The notes beneath the pieces were generated by a model that ran no database searches, was not told the DNA's origin, and was given only the letters and a program-made list of their open reading frames with translations. Of a DNA stretch of 64,000 nucleotides, positions 49,343 through 60,424 are shown one piece after another (the first letter of the stretch is position 1; each line of letters opens with the position of its first letter). Location: assembly GCA_014338405.1 (NCBI GenBank), contig JTDE01000292.1, forward strand, positions 159,537 through 223,536, given 5' to 3'. A program made the translations under genes and the position numbers. The stretch comes from Paragonimus skrjabini miyazakii. Lineage: Eukaryota > Platyhelminthes > Trematoda > Plagiorchiida > Troglotrematidae.

Positions 49343-49732
49343 GTGCTGGATAAATCTGACTGTCCAAGTAAATTCATCGATATACTCAAGATGCTGTTTG
49401 TTGACAAGCACTCAGAAGTGTAGTAACGCCGATTTCTTCATTAGAACTGGTCTGCAGCTAAACTGTCATTAACCACTTCCCGTTTAAGTACTTACATGAC
49501 TACAATACCGGCAGTCGCTTTTTAATACAGTGTGATTTGTTCCAATTCAGAGTACCACGAGGAGCCAGAGAACATTATGTAAGTTGGCTTCTTGCATATT
49601 GCAGTATGTGGGTGACTGCCACCTGTTAGCACTTCAGCGAATTGTAACGAGTCTTTCAATCATATCCGGAAAATTCGGACTCAACAACCGTACAAATATA
49701 ACTTTTTCTAGTGATTCTTGTTAATCACCTTC
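49343..49732 (+). pseudogene. RTE-like LINE, reverse-transcriptase scrap
   Basis: Two readable blocks. VLDKSDCPSKFIDILKMLF (49343-49400) matches LLGKFGCTGEFTFLITMLL of the minus-strand element at 21.2 kb (the ..L...GCP.KFI.++..L segment). LQYVGDCHLLA (about 49600) is a mutated YADD box (LLYADDCALLA in intact relatives), followed by LQRIVTSLSIISGKFGLN with the expected FGL.IN sequence. Between them the conserved GVKQGCVL motif is unreadable. The element is dead and its right part is replaced by the hammerhead-like repeat at 49785. Confidence 0.65.
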
Positions 49733-49784
49733 AAACTAACAATCAAAAGCTCTTTGACTTGTAACGCGAAAGTTTGCCGGTGTG

Positions 49785-49880
49785 ACTCCCGTTCAGGTTA
49801 TCTCTACCCGATGAGTCCAAACAAGGTTGAAACCGGTCATGGATTGCCGGTTTGAGGATGAGCATTACAAATCATTATGA
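49785..49880 (+). ncRNA. Hammerhead-like repeat, copy B
   Basis: Same unit as 38731-38830. It has CGATGAGTCC, a weakened stem II (GUCC/GGUU), an intact GAAA, and a perfect stem III ACCGG/CCGGU with a 10-nt loop. The CUGAUGA box reads CCGAUGA, with one required U changed. The two copies have lost different core bases, so their ancestor probably had a complete core. Confidence 0.5.
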
Positions 49881-51246
49881 CCTCAATTTGGAACCTTGCT
49901 GCTTTATCCAGCAAACAAACTGGCAATCCGAGATGGATTGTGTGCATCCGCAATAACGGGATGAAAGCAAGCTATAGTTCAATTGTAACGTTTCTTCTCT
50001 TCGGCTACTTTGATTGTAGATGATGTGACTGTGCCAACTGTTCGTAATCTTGTAGAGGTTACCTAGTGTCATGCAGGTTTCATTAGCCTATGCAACAATA
50101 TTTTCACGCATCTGCCGCACAGTCACAAATTACGGGCTCGCATAGCTGAGACTACAGCTTCTTTTGGTCGTATCCATAAAAGCGTATGTATTGTGCAAAC
50201 TAAGCTGCACCAAATCTACTACGAATTAAGTCAACCAGTTTGAGTGTCGTGTTTAACGTATTATGGGCAGGTTGTGTTTTTCTCAGTCCATTTATTCACG
50301 TGCTACCGTCGCCTTGTCTAATCTGTTGTGTGATAACAATATGTGGGTATTATATGAGAAGACCGTACGATATATAGGCCGCAGTCACTTTCGACATCTA
50401 TCGTGCAGTTTAGTCATCCGGTGGTCGGAAGGAGTTCAAAACATACAGAATCAACACCAAGCCGGCTAAAAAGGAATCGAAACCAAGTTAAGGTTCAGGA
50501 TACGTATGGATACGTAAGTGGAATTACTCAAGATAGAGCTCCACATAATCTGTCATAGAGGCAGTTGATATTATTTGGATGGAACCTTGCTCACCAGAAG
50601 CTACGAAATCAGGATGTTGGTCACGTTAGCATTACAGGTCGCAATGTGGATCATAGATTGCTAGAGAAGACAACTTTAAGCTTGTACCCCGTAGAGCAGT
50701 ACAATCTGAAAACTCGCAACTGTAATGGACGACAACTCATAATCACGTGACTATGTGGAGATGTAACGAGTGCCACTACAAATGCGTTGACATGTCCGGA
50801 TCGGTAATTCATCAACAAAATGCCAGCAAATAGATGGGCATGTGTTTGACACGGATAAGTCAATTTGTAGTTTGATGTAATGGTGGCCTCTCCTTCACAA
50901 ATATCCATCACCATGACCCTGCTTCTTAGTTAACACATAAATTATTTGAGGCAATTCACCTTAAAGTTAACCTCTGGCTTGTCAGTCTAGTTTCAATAAA
51001 TTTATTCATTTTCCACTTGCCATGTGCATTTTAAGAATATGGTCCTTCTCTTATTATTGTGCCTGTTTATTGCGTAACTGGTCAAGACGGAATGTCCCAT
51101 GGACGAATCTACTCACAAGTCCCTCACCCGTAGTTCCTCGTACTAACTTTATAATACGTTTCGTTGACTTAACATACTCAGTGTGATGAGGTAGGAAGCA
51201 CTTCTTTCGGACTACTTCGTCATTATTTTTACGAAGATTGTAGTAC
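49881..51246. other. Non-coding stretch, nothing recognised
   Basis: Frames at 50263-50469, 50565-50750, 50651-50914 (minus) and 51054-51248 (minus) show no known motif. Confidence 0.45.
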
Positions 51247-51339
51247 ATAGATTGAACATCACCCCTTTCAAAAGGGGCCGACTGGAAAGTCTATGGGAGT
51301 GCGACAACTGCGATTAGTTGTGGGTGATGTTCAATCTAT
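51247..51339 (+). repeat. SINE tail, copy 4, with perfect 18-bp terminal inverted repeats
   Basis: CCTTTCAAAAGGGGCCGACTG and the following sequence to GTGGGTGATGTTCAAT match the tail of SINE copies 2 and 3. The left edge is ATAGATTGAACATCACCC and the right edge its exact reverse complement (51247-51264 and 51322-51339). The tRNA-like head and ribozyme are missing. It looks like a short palindromic derivative made from the SINE tail. Confidence 0.75.
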
Positions 51340-52754
51340 ATGAGGACGAAAATCCTCTACTACTCTTCCGTAATCAAATTTGTATTAAACTGCTGAATGT
51401 CATAGCTGATCGTGTTTCGACGTGCAGCAGGTTGCCAACTATCACACACTGGCACACTGGCAGCAAACTCAACTGCCGACTGCCACATGCGCCTTTGTTG
51501 TAACATTCATTGTGGTGTTCAATACCGCGTTCATATGATAGCTCACTGAACTAATTAGGACGGTTAGACGATGGTAGCTGCACTGTTAACATTCGCTTGA
51601 TTTCGTCACCCAAAAACCAGCATCACGGATATATTATCTCAACGTTTGGTGGCTACGGTTAGACCTACTGTCCAAAAGACATAACCAGGGTAAATTGAGG
51701 AGGTAGTCACTGTGCATTTATACCCTCCCCAAAAGTGGTAGTCGTCGCCTGGTAACTATTGTTTACTTGACTGGCAATCGTTTTGTGTTGTATAGACTCA
51801 CAGAGAAAGCTGACCAAGCGGAGTTGACAGGTAATTATGTCAACCCAATCAAATCTCTTACAGCCTAACACAAACTCCAAACTCTAGAAGATAAGTGACA
51901 CAATGGTGAAGCAAGCAAGTGTGATCAGTGTATGCGTGTGTGTACGATCAGGTTGCTCAGATGTTGACTATCTCACATCCTCATTCACTCCGTTCATTCA
52001 GTTTGCTTCGAATGTCGTGCTGTACAAATTTGTGATTTTTATAGTGGATGGCTGTTTGTGGTGATTGTCATTGAACTTATTTCTCATTACTGTTGTTTTA
52101 TTACATTGCTGACCACATGTTGTACAATTGCGCTCGAGGGATAAATTACTTGCTTTGTCTAGTTCGGTTGTTATTACTGTTGTGTCGAAGCTAGCTCTGG
52201 GGTTGAGCTAATTCAACTACTTCATTTCTGTATTGCTGGAACAATCACACTGTTGCTATACAGTTAGTGATAAAATCCCAACAGCATATTTCCTGGCTGT
52301 TTTTTTGAGGGTTCACTATTTTTGCTTCTCTTTTTTTGCAGCAACGTTCGAGTAGTGAATAAGTCAACCGAATGAATGTTCGCAAAGCTCTTCAAACCCT
52401 AGCTTTTCCTGGTCGGATTGTGTTGCGTAAAATCCGCACCAGAACCCCTTCGACCAGCGCAATAAAAATCAGGAACTGGCAACGAAATTCTTATGGCGAG
52501 TCAAACCAGCATAAAGCCAGCGGAAAATTGGTTACATGCGCTATTTGTTTAGTAGGTCAGTGAATATAAAAAGTACATAGATACATCCAAATAGTTGTGA
52601 GTGGTGAGACCCGACTGCTCGTCTTCGATATTATGAAGTAGGCTGAACGTTATAGCGTCTACCGCATTATACGAGAACAGTACAGTTCAGCTTCGGGCAG
52701 CTGCAGTTACCACACTGATCAGTCGTGAAAAACGAACGGCGCTGTCTCAATGCG
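51340..52754. other. Non-coding stretch with one acceptor-preceded open frame
   Basis: TTGCTTCTCTTTTTTTGCAG at 52322-52341 is an excellent 3' splice acceptor. Behind it, after a stop, a 63-codon basic frame runs 52372-52563. No domain is recognised and no donor supports a continuation, so I do not call a gene. Confidence 0.3.
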
Positions 52755-52820
52755 GGTAAAGGTGTCACATGAGAACGGGATTGCACACCGAATGGTTGCA
52801 TGAGTGAGAATAATCAGCAT
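52755..52820 (+). repeat. Dispersed repeat shared with 48287 region (copy 2)
   Basis: Counterpart of 48287-48350. The best block is GAGAACGGGATTGCACACCG, with GAGAACAGGATTGCACGCTA in the other copy. Confidence 0.45.
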
Positions 52821-55800
52821 GTACTTTTGTAATCCGTCGTTATAACAACTAGGGTTCACCTCAGTTCGATCAGTTTCTCGTCACAATCAGACGGTACACA
52901 TATTTGCAGTTGGTTGCATGGTCAGCTGCCATTTGGGTCCACGAGACACTCGTTCTTACTAGAGGGGGATTTTAGAACATCTTGTCAAAGTTGAGTAACT
53001 GTTGGCACAATAAGAAAAGACGGTGAACACATGAAACAATAATAAGGACAGTTTATGAATCCGGTCAGTTGGTCCTCCAAATATTCAATCTTATCGACCC
53101 CCAACAATGGCTGTCTATAGTTATTAGGTCCCCTAGCATTCCTGATACCCAAACGTGTTATAACTTGAAGCTCGTATCCAAAACTGTCAAGTTACTGCTT
53201 TCCCAGATATATATATATATATATATGATACGCTAACTAATGCGTTCACGATGTGGATGAGTTTTACATTCGGTCAGCTCCTATTTGTGCACACGTCTTC
53301 TATTCTGCCTTTGCTTGCTCTGCTTTAATCGAAACAGTTGGCTCCATCTTTTCATCTCGTCCTTCAGTGTACGCTCTTCGCTTAGAACGGTTTCCCACAT
53401 CCTTCTTGCCTACTCATTTGCCATCCAATTCACAGTCATTTGTACAACTCGGTGGATACAATTTTATGAATTACGTTATTTCGTTTCACAGTCTGGACAA
53501 TGTTTTGATACCTTCTCCATCAGCATTATTACCCTTTCATACATAATCACCACAATGCAATCAGGCATCAGTATGATTACCTGATATACGTCTGCTGCGT
53601 TCACGAACAAACTATTTTCCACCTAATTCAATGACGGAATATGAGACTTATCAATTTTATATCCAAAGGTTCAAGAATTTATACCATCAGTCAGATTTGG
53701 CGCACCATCAGTAGTAAACAAAAGTTCTCAGGCGCTTGAGCATAACGATCGCCTTCGAGTGCGGTGTGAAAAACAGTGGCTAACTTTCGTCTGTTTTGAA
53801 CGATACTGAAGCAGAGATGGATGTTTAGTTTTTTCCCTATGGATCAAACAGTGGCCTGTTATCTTACCCAAATCAGTGACTGACCGGAATACTGTTACAC
53901 TGGGAAGGAACAATGTTAAAACACATTCGAGGTTTATTGCTCTGCGAAAATTGTCCTCTTCAATTTCTTTCGTTGACATTTATCTGGGTTAATGCCCGGC
54001 AATTATGAGTTGTTACGCCGATTACATATTTTGTTAAATGTTCATACAGACTACATAATACTTAATGTGCGCAATATGCTTCTGTGGTGATTACAAAGGA
54101 ACATGAATTATGGTTTAACGACTTAGTGCAAAACTCTAGAAAAAAATTTGCATTTGTGTCATTCTCAATCGAAAGAGCTTCCATTTGACCTGGATTTATA
54201 AAGTTTACTTTTGTGTCAAATAAAACTGCGATTCGTCTCGCCGAACTCCATAATTATAGGCAAGAGTTCCAGAAACGACACAAAATTTACATGAATATGA
54301 CCTGTCATTTCTAATATCTAATCGATTTTATCTACAGACGTGAAGATTCAATCGGATTGTGGTTTCAGGAACAGTGGTTCCGATGAGTGACAGTGGGAAA
54401 TTCAATGTCAGTAGAATTGGACAACGATTTGCGTAACTGTAAAATCACACACAAAGTCAGTGAACTCCACTGAGTTTCATCACAGTTAGTAGAAATTACA
54501 ATGGTTACCTATTGTATCCAAATGCACAAGAGTTACAGGTAACATATTGTGAACTGCCATTGATCTCCTAATCTCATAGGTACCAATTTGTCTAATTAAC
54601 GTTATACGTTTGTGAAAGGGTCAACTGTAATACCTTCGGCACATGGATGAGGCGGGTAACAATTTAACAGAATGGTTGTATAGCGACATCTTGCTGCGCA
54701 AGAGTTTCTCCCTGTGCTCTCTATATCTGACGAAAGTTGAGTGCGCCGCAATATAATAATGTTTACAATTAGACCGTGATTTACAACTTTGTTTTGTAAC
54801 ATTGAACCAATTCCAATACATGCGGCTGATGTATCGATCGTCGCACGAATGAGGAGCTGATAACAAAGACTGGAGTCTAAGTCATTACACGGGATGTCCA
54901 AGTGAAAACCTCACTCAAAAGGCTTACACAACTACGTCTCCTACCTAGTCAAGTTAGGGACCGGATCCAACACCACTGTAACCACAGCGGTGTTTCCTGA
55001 CACGGGTGTGTGTGCGCATTTAAGGTCAAACAGTTGTGGTCCGCTGTCTCACCGTTTCGACCAACATGGTCAGTACTCAACAACCGTTGAAAGGTATCGG
55101 TGGACTAGAAACCAGCATGCATCGGTGAGTGAAAATGAACGAAGCGAAATTACGATATTTCCCTAAAAGATTGTGCTATTATGAGAGTTTTTCAAAAAAG
55201 GGTGAGTAATTAAAGGCTGAATTCATAAACAACATAGACCTACAAATCAGTAAAAAGTTGACTTAAAACTAACAATTTTTCCATAGTAATTGCCACGCCA
55301 TTTACCTACTCCGGCGCTATGTTATACTGCTTGTTTGGAAAAGTGCTAAGTGTCGCGTAACGTTTTTGATATCAATGGCATCGTTATTCAGCTATGTCGT
55401 TCTCCAATAAAAGCACTAAGATTTCGAAGACGTCATACCATATTTCCAAAGTCAAGGAGCAAACATGACACTCGGATGATCGTGCGATTCCACCAAAAGC
55501 CCCAATTTGATTTATTAATAAGAATGAATAACAAACCCTGGGATAGCCTCTCAGTAGATATTGGTCCAGCAGACCAGTGAAGTGCACACAATCAGACTAT
55601 GAATGGAGGACGTTAGCCTGTATCACGTGGTCCAACTGGGTTGTGTTTAGAATTATTTGTTAATTATGGTACGGTACTACAACAGCCTGAACACCGTACT
55701 CCAGGGTTTCAAGTCAATCGCTTCTCATTAGATATGCATATCTTTATATTTGTTTCATTTCGACTTCATTGGTCTACTCGATTCAAGCCAGATCCTTTGA

Positions 55801-56218
55801 TCAGAATTCACTTGCCAATGTATAGTAAGACATTTGTCGTCAGATTGTCAAACACTTTGGACGGATAAACTACAGTCACGTATGCACCGAATTATATAAA
55901 TAGTTGTGCTATTGATTGACTTATTAACAAACAGCTTAATCAATTAATTAGTTATTTGGTTTATAGATTATTTAATTTCAAAACTTTGTTATGGTGTTAA
56001 AAAATCGTAGCGAGAGCCCTCACATAAAACAGAAAATATTCATACCGCTGAACTGTAAGGACCTGCATGCGCTGCTGGAGTGTGGTATACACTGAAAATT
56101 GTCTAATTATGCATGATGATGTGAATTGCCGCGCATCAGATATTTCCACAGAATCTTTGGGACATGTCAGTCCAAGTAAACCAGGGTGAGAGGAGTCGTA
56201 AAGGACTTTACTCGAAGT
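52821..56218. other. Non-coding stretch with (AT)10 microsatellite
   Basis: (AT)10 at 53207-53226. The pyrimidine-rich segment 53253-53584 is open in two frames with hydrophobic content only. Frames at 54602-54901, 55350-55580 and 55641-55868 have no motif. Nothing else recognised. Confidence 0.45.
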
Positions 56219-56380
56219 AATTTGAACATCATTCGCAAAAGGTCGCAGATCTCACAGTCCCATAGAACTTTTAGCCAGCTAATTATGAAATGAAGTACTG
56301 TACCCCAATTTTGATTTGTTTGGAGCTCGTCAGTAATGCATATCCTCATCACATCCGAGATTTGAACTCCGGACTAAGAA
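56219..56380 (-). repeat. Hammerhead-bearing tRNA-like SINE, copy 5
   Basis: The minus strand has GAGTTCAAATCTCGG, with GTTCAAATC fitting the polymerase III B-box consensus exactly (the best B box of the family), then GAGGATATGCATTACTGACG entering the ribozyme region, then a diverged middle, then AGCTGGCTAAAAGTTC, and a tail ending GAATGATGTTCAAATT. The A-box part of the head is not readable. Confidence 0.65.
56290..56342 (-). ncRNA. Degenerate hammerhead of SINE copy 5
   Basis: CUGACGAGCUCC is present, but the returning strand of stem II and the GAAA box have diverged (CAAAACAAAUCAAAA-like sequence). It is recognisable only by alignment to the other copies and is expected to be inactive. 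Confidence 0.4.
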
Positions 56381-57246
56381 AAGGTGTAATAGATTGTGAG
56401 TAATGTGCAAGCTATATTTACAAAAATCTCCGACTACAAATCAGAAATCGGAAAACCGTTTAACGAATTCACTGATTCTTATCGTTTTTTAATAGTGGCG
56501 TCGTAGACTGAAGTTAACAGGATCGTTAATGTTTCTTCCTCCCAGAGCGATCGAGGAATCTGAGAACTACTCACAGGCGAATTTGACTGAGCGTTTGCAT
56601 ATGATAGTTCGGTTGTGTCAAATATGACTTCAGTAGCACAAAGGTTATTATAGTTGCCTAACGAAAGTGTAGCTGAAGTCCAACTCCAGGTCTTGGCTAG
56701 GATATGCATAACTGCCGAGTTCTAACAAGAGCAAAGCTCAAGCTTAGTTTCTCTTTTGAGAGAGGTTGACCAAACAGTAGATGGGATTTCGAAAGACATA
56801 GTCAATAGCGATATTTAGCTGGTATAAGCCAGTGTGTACTAAATTGAGGAGTGTCGCCACCTGGGAACGACGTGAAAATATGAGAGGGTGATAGGTGAAA
56901 GCTGAACAGGGGGATGGGAAAGCAGTAACTTATCAGATTTGTGAATTTAGGGATCTAAGTCACCCTCAGAGTAACTGGCAGTCAGAAGTTGCTAGACACA
57001 TTATTGTAATAAACATATCCGATATCTTAACACTAAAACTTGTACGTAGCATTTTGTTCACAAAATAGTGAATAGAATGTGAGGTCATCCTTATTCCTAT
57101 TGCTATGTTTAAAAAATGCTTGTCGAGGCGATGAAGGACTGGTGTTGAATTTAATAAGCTAGGAGCACGACAGCTTGAAATATTTAGAAGCCGCAGTTTA
57201 ACACGTATGTTTGCAAACAATTTTTGCTAGAAATCTCATTCAACTC
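56381..57246. other. Non-coding stretch before the LTR element
   Basis: No feature recognised apart from short frames without motifs. Confidence 0.45.
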
Positions 57247-57443
57247 TGTTGTATTCAAGAACGACGGAAAATACCAGTAGTAAGTAAGCTTTATTGGAGC
57301 AACCGATTCACCATACGTCGCCGAAAACTGTCAGTCCACACAGCACGGGCAACCGCTGCCCGCAAGTGTCATCGATCGCTTGAAGGTCAGAGCAATCTGA
57401 TTGGCCAATTGCATGGCTCACTTGCATTCGATTGGACACAACA
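57247..57443 (-). repeat. 3' LTR
   Basis: 197 bp, with TGTTG/CAACA 5-bp inverted ends. It contains AATAAAG as a likely polyadenylation signal (minus strand, near 57290) and GGGCAGCGG in a GC-rich centre. It starts directly after the polypurine tract. Confidence 0.88.
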
Positions 57444-57459
57444 CCACCTCCTCCCTCCG
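57444..57459 (-). promoter_or_regulatory. Polypurine tract
   Basis: CGGAGGGAGGAGGTGG on the minus strand, immediately upstream of the 3' LTR. It is the expected primer for plus-strand DNA synthesis. Confidence 0.75.
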
Positions 57460-57583
57460 AGTCTGACATTCCGTACTCCAGCGTTTGATATTTTGTCCAT
57501 CTCCATCTTCGTGGAAGACTGAGTTCTTGGGTACGTTTTAAAGAGATCGTTCCTCTACATCTGTCGTTCAAACATGAAATCAT

Positions 57584-59390
57584 TCAGTCGTCATCGATGT
57601 CTTCAGTTTCCCTCGGGTTGGCAACAGGTAAACGTGATAACGCATCTGCTACCTGATTATGGGCACCGGAAACATTCTGCATTTGGAAATCGTAATTGAG
57701 TAGCCGAGCGTACCATCGGCTAATGCGAATGGGCTTTTGGCCATTATTTCACCGACAGAGTAACGACGCAAGGGAAGCGTGATCAGCCCGTAATATAAAG
57801 CGACGACCAAATAAATACAGATGCCACCTTTCGCATGCCCACACAAGCTTGGACTTCTTTCTCTCCTGCGGAGTAATTCATTTCAGTGGGTGATAATGCT
57901 CGTGAGGCGTACGCCATCACCGTTGCAATTCCATTTTGGAGCTGCAAAAGAACAGCATTTAAACCAACATTAGATGAATCAGTGGAGACCAACGTAGGAC
58001 TGCTCTCATCGAATATAGTCATGATGGGTGCCGAAGCAATCAAATTCCAAATAGTCCGGTAAGCAGCCTTTTGTTCTTTGCCGTAAACGAAATCAGTATT
58101 TTTCCTGAGTGTTCCACGCAGTTGTTTCGAGATCGTGGCGAAATTACGAAAATGTTGGGGGTAATAATTATAGAGACCTAAAAATCGTCTCACCTCGTCA
58201 CTTGTTCGTGGTTTAGGACAGTGCAGAATTGCAAATGTATTCTTGGTACATGGCTTCACCCCTGCATTCGATATGGTCTGGCTTAGGAACTCGATGTCCT
58301 GTACAACAAATTGACACTTCGTCAGATTCAACCGAATATTCAATTTATTTAGACGACCGAGAACGGCGTGTAAGTTCGCATCATGTTCACTTGCGGATTT
58401 ATCGAAAACACAAATATCGTCCATATATACCACACATCCAGTGAGATCGGAAAATGAAAGTGTCATGAACTTTTGCCATGCGTCAGTGGCGTTGCTCAAT
58501 CCCATAGGAAGGACTTTGTGCTGATCCAGACCATCCTCTGTTACAAATGCCGTAAGGGGTCGTGATTCTGGTAGAAGTGGCATGTGATTGTAGGCTTGGC
58601 TGATATCCAATTTAGGAAAAACTTTGCACCTGACATTTTAACAATAAGTTCATCTGCCGTGGGTAAGCGAAACTTTTCTACAATAATGTGTCTGTTCAGA
58701 GCACGTAAATCTGTACAAACGCATACTGTTCCGTCTTTCTTGAGAACCGCCACGAGTGGGTGGACCCATTCAGAGCACTGAATTTCCTCAATCAAATCAT
58801 GTTGAAGCATTTTATTCAAGGCATCCGAAATCAACTCACGCTTTACTAACGGCGCAGGACGAGGTTGAGCAATTGTCAATGGTACAGCGTTGGGTTTCAA
58901 ACGTATCTGGTGCATACCAGCTGGAATTCTTCCGACTCCATCAATAAAGAGTTTGGGATGCAACAATTTCAAATCTGAGACATCAATGTTTGCTATAATC
59001 ATCTTGTGAATAGAGGGACCATTTCTTAGGGCGACCATGACGTTCCATCCCAAAAGTCGTTTGGTATTCGTAGAGGAAATGTAAATCGCTACTTCGCTTT
59101 TGGACGTATTGTTGAGAAAAGCGGGTAACGTAACAAATTCTTTAATCTGCACAGGGTTGCTGAAATAACTTTCGAACGTATAAGAAGAAGGTGATATTGG
59201 TAAATTCACCAGATACTTTGTATAAAAATCCAAGGATACAATTGTAATTGGTGAGGCTGAATCCATTTTCATGCACAACGAAATTGTTCTACCACCAACT
59301 TCAAAAAACACAGTACGTACGTCAGCGATTGGAAGAGAGGATTCACAGGCTTTCGATGAAGATTGCGGTTTCTTCCCATGAACTGAAAAA
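57584..59390 (-). pseudogene. Pol of gypsy element: protease, RT, RNase H (frameshifted)
   Basis: Frame 1 starts near 59390 with VHGKKPQSS and VFFEVGGRTISL, then the protease active site reads MDSASPITI, with Ala where Gly is expected. RT begins with QPRPAPLVKREL, LIEEIQCSEWVHPLVAVLKK and CTDLRALN. A frameshift near 58605 separates it from LDISQAYNHMPL. The catalytic box is VVYMDDICVF (YMDD at residues 62-65 of the 58610-57783 frame), followed by KCQFVVQDIEFLS, RRFLGLYNYY and the RNase H start VSTDSSNVGLNAVLLQ, YASRALSPTEMNYS, EKE. A 2-nt loss near 57850 shifts into RWYARLLNYDF and NQVADALSRLPVAN, ending at a stop at 57584-57586. No integrase zinc finger or DDE motif follows. Confidence 0.88.
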
Positions 59391-59401
59391 ATATGTTCAC
59401 T

Positions 59402-60207
59402 TCACGAACATTCCAACGTTTCTGTGACAGCAGCAATTGAGCGGGAGCGACAAGCTCTCGCAAAGTGACCAGGTTTATTACATAATCTGCATGTAGCGTT
59501 GATTGCGGGGCATTTGGTGTAATTAGCCTTGTGTTTTGGAGTTCCGCACGGGTAGCAAGCCGTATGTTTCGAATAATTCAAACAGGAACCTGTAGTTTCT
59601 TTCACACGAGAAATCGCCGCAGATTGGGATATCGTAGAAAACAATTTAATTTGATCATCGACCCGAACCTTGGCCCTTGTGAGATCGCAAGCCCTCTCCC
59701 ATGTAAGTTTCACTGAATTCTCGACCAGTAATATCTGTCGAATCTTTGAGTCACGAATGCCAGAAGTCAACTGTTGTATCAGAAGAACTTCCTCAATTTT
59801 CTTTTGCGGCACCGTACCGTACTCACATTGGCGGACTGAACAAAGCAATCTAGAGATAAATCCGTTCCAATCCTCTCCTGCCGCTTGACGTAACGACGAG
59901 AATTTGAACCGTGAAGTATAAGTATTCATGCGTATTCCTCAATGTTATCGAGATCAGCTCACACATCCGAAAACGTAAGTTTTGACCGTAGGTTTAGGGC
60001 ATCGAACAACCGTCTAACTTCGTCCCCCAATCTCAGTCTCAGCAACTTCAACTTGTGATCTTCAGTCAGCTTGATATCACAGTTGAAAACTGGCAACATT
60101 TCCATGTAATCGATGAGCATAGATTTCCATGACGTCCATTTTTCAACCGAAGGTGAAACGGTATGATCGGTCCAAAATAAATCCGGGGCATGTAGTGAAT
60201 TTGACAT
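59402..60207 (-). pseudogene. Gag of gypsy element (stop and frameshift)
   Basis: ATG at 60205-60207 opens MSNSLHAPDLFWTDHTV, then KWTSWKSMLIDYMEML and LKLLRLRLGDEVRRLFDAL, the capsid start common in this gypsy group. A TGA near 59959 is followed by ADLDNIEEYA and a frameshift. The frame 59402-59929 continues with FSSLRQAAGEDWNGFISRLL, VLLIQQLTSGIRDSKIR and ends with two zinc knuckles, CYPCGTPKHKANYTKC and CRLCNKPGHFARAC. It would package element RNA if intact. Confidence 0.85.
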
Positions 60208-60218
60208 AATGCAGGTTT

Positions 60219-60233
60219 GATCGAGCGACGCCA
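60219..60233 (-). promoter_or_regulatory. Primer-binding-site candidate
   Basis: TTGGCGTCGCTCGATC follows the 5' LTR on the minus strand. TGG at this place is usual because tRNAs end in CCA. I cannot name the tRNA. The 5' LTR appears to lack the final ACAACA seen in the 3' LTR. Confidence 0.4.
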
Positions 60234-60424
60234 ATTCAAGAACGACGGAAAATACCAGTAGTAAGTAGGCTTTATTGGAGCAACCGATTTACGGTACGTT
60301 ACAGAAAACTGTCGGTCCACACAGCACGGGCATCCGCTGCCCGCAAGTGTCATCGATCACTTGAAGGTCAGAGCAATCTGATTGACCAACTGCATGGCTC
60401 ACTTGCATTCGATTGGACAAAACA
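60234..60424 (-). repeat. 5' LTR
   Basis: 191 bp matching 57253-57443 at roughly 93 percent by eye. Six of the 13 differences cluster in a 24-nt stretch near 60290-60310. It carries the same AATAAAG signal and should contain the promoter. Confidence 0.88.

Larger units (their letters stand above)
57247..60424 (-). mobile_element. Ty3/gypsy LTR retrotransposon lacking integrase
   Basis: An element of about 3.2 kb, minus strand. 5' LTR (60234-60424), primer-site-like sequence, Gag with two zinc knuckles, aspartic protease, RT, RNase H, polypurine tract (57444-57459) and 3' LTR (57247-57443). The protein order and RT/RNase H sequence are those of Ty3/gypsy. After the RNase H end only about 125 nt of non-coding sequence precede the polypurine tract, so the roughly 1 kb integrase is absent. 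LTRs differ at about 13 of 190 positions by eye, making this the youngest element in the window. Flanks AACTC and GTCTC are at best an imperfect target duplication. Stops and frameshifts in gag, RT and RNase H make this copy defective. Confidence 0.9.

Noticed and set aside
52372..52563. Exon behind the strong acceptor at 52341
   Set aside because: A stop lies between acceptor and ATG, no donor or domain supports the frame, and strong acceptor-like tracts are common in AT-rich DNA.
53253..53584. Hydrophobic overlapping frames as a membrane protein
   Set aside because: Two overlapping frames look equally hydrophobic because the DNA is T/C-rich, typical of intron or non-coding sequence.
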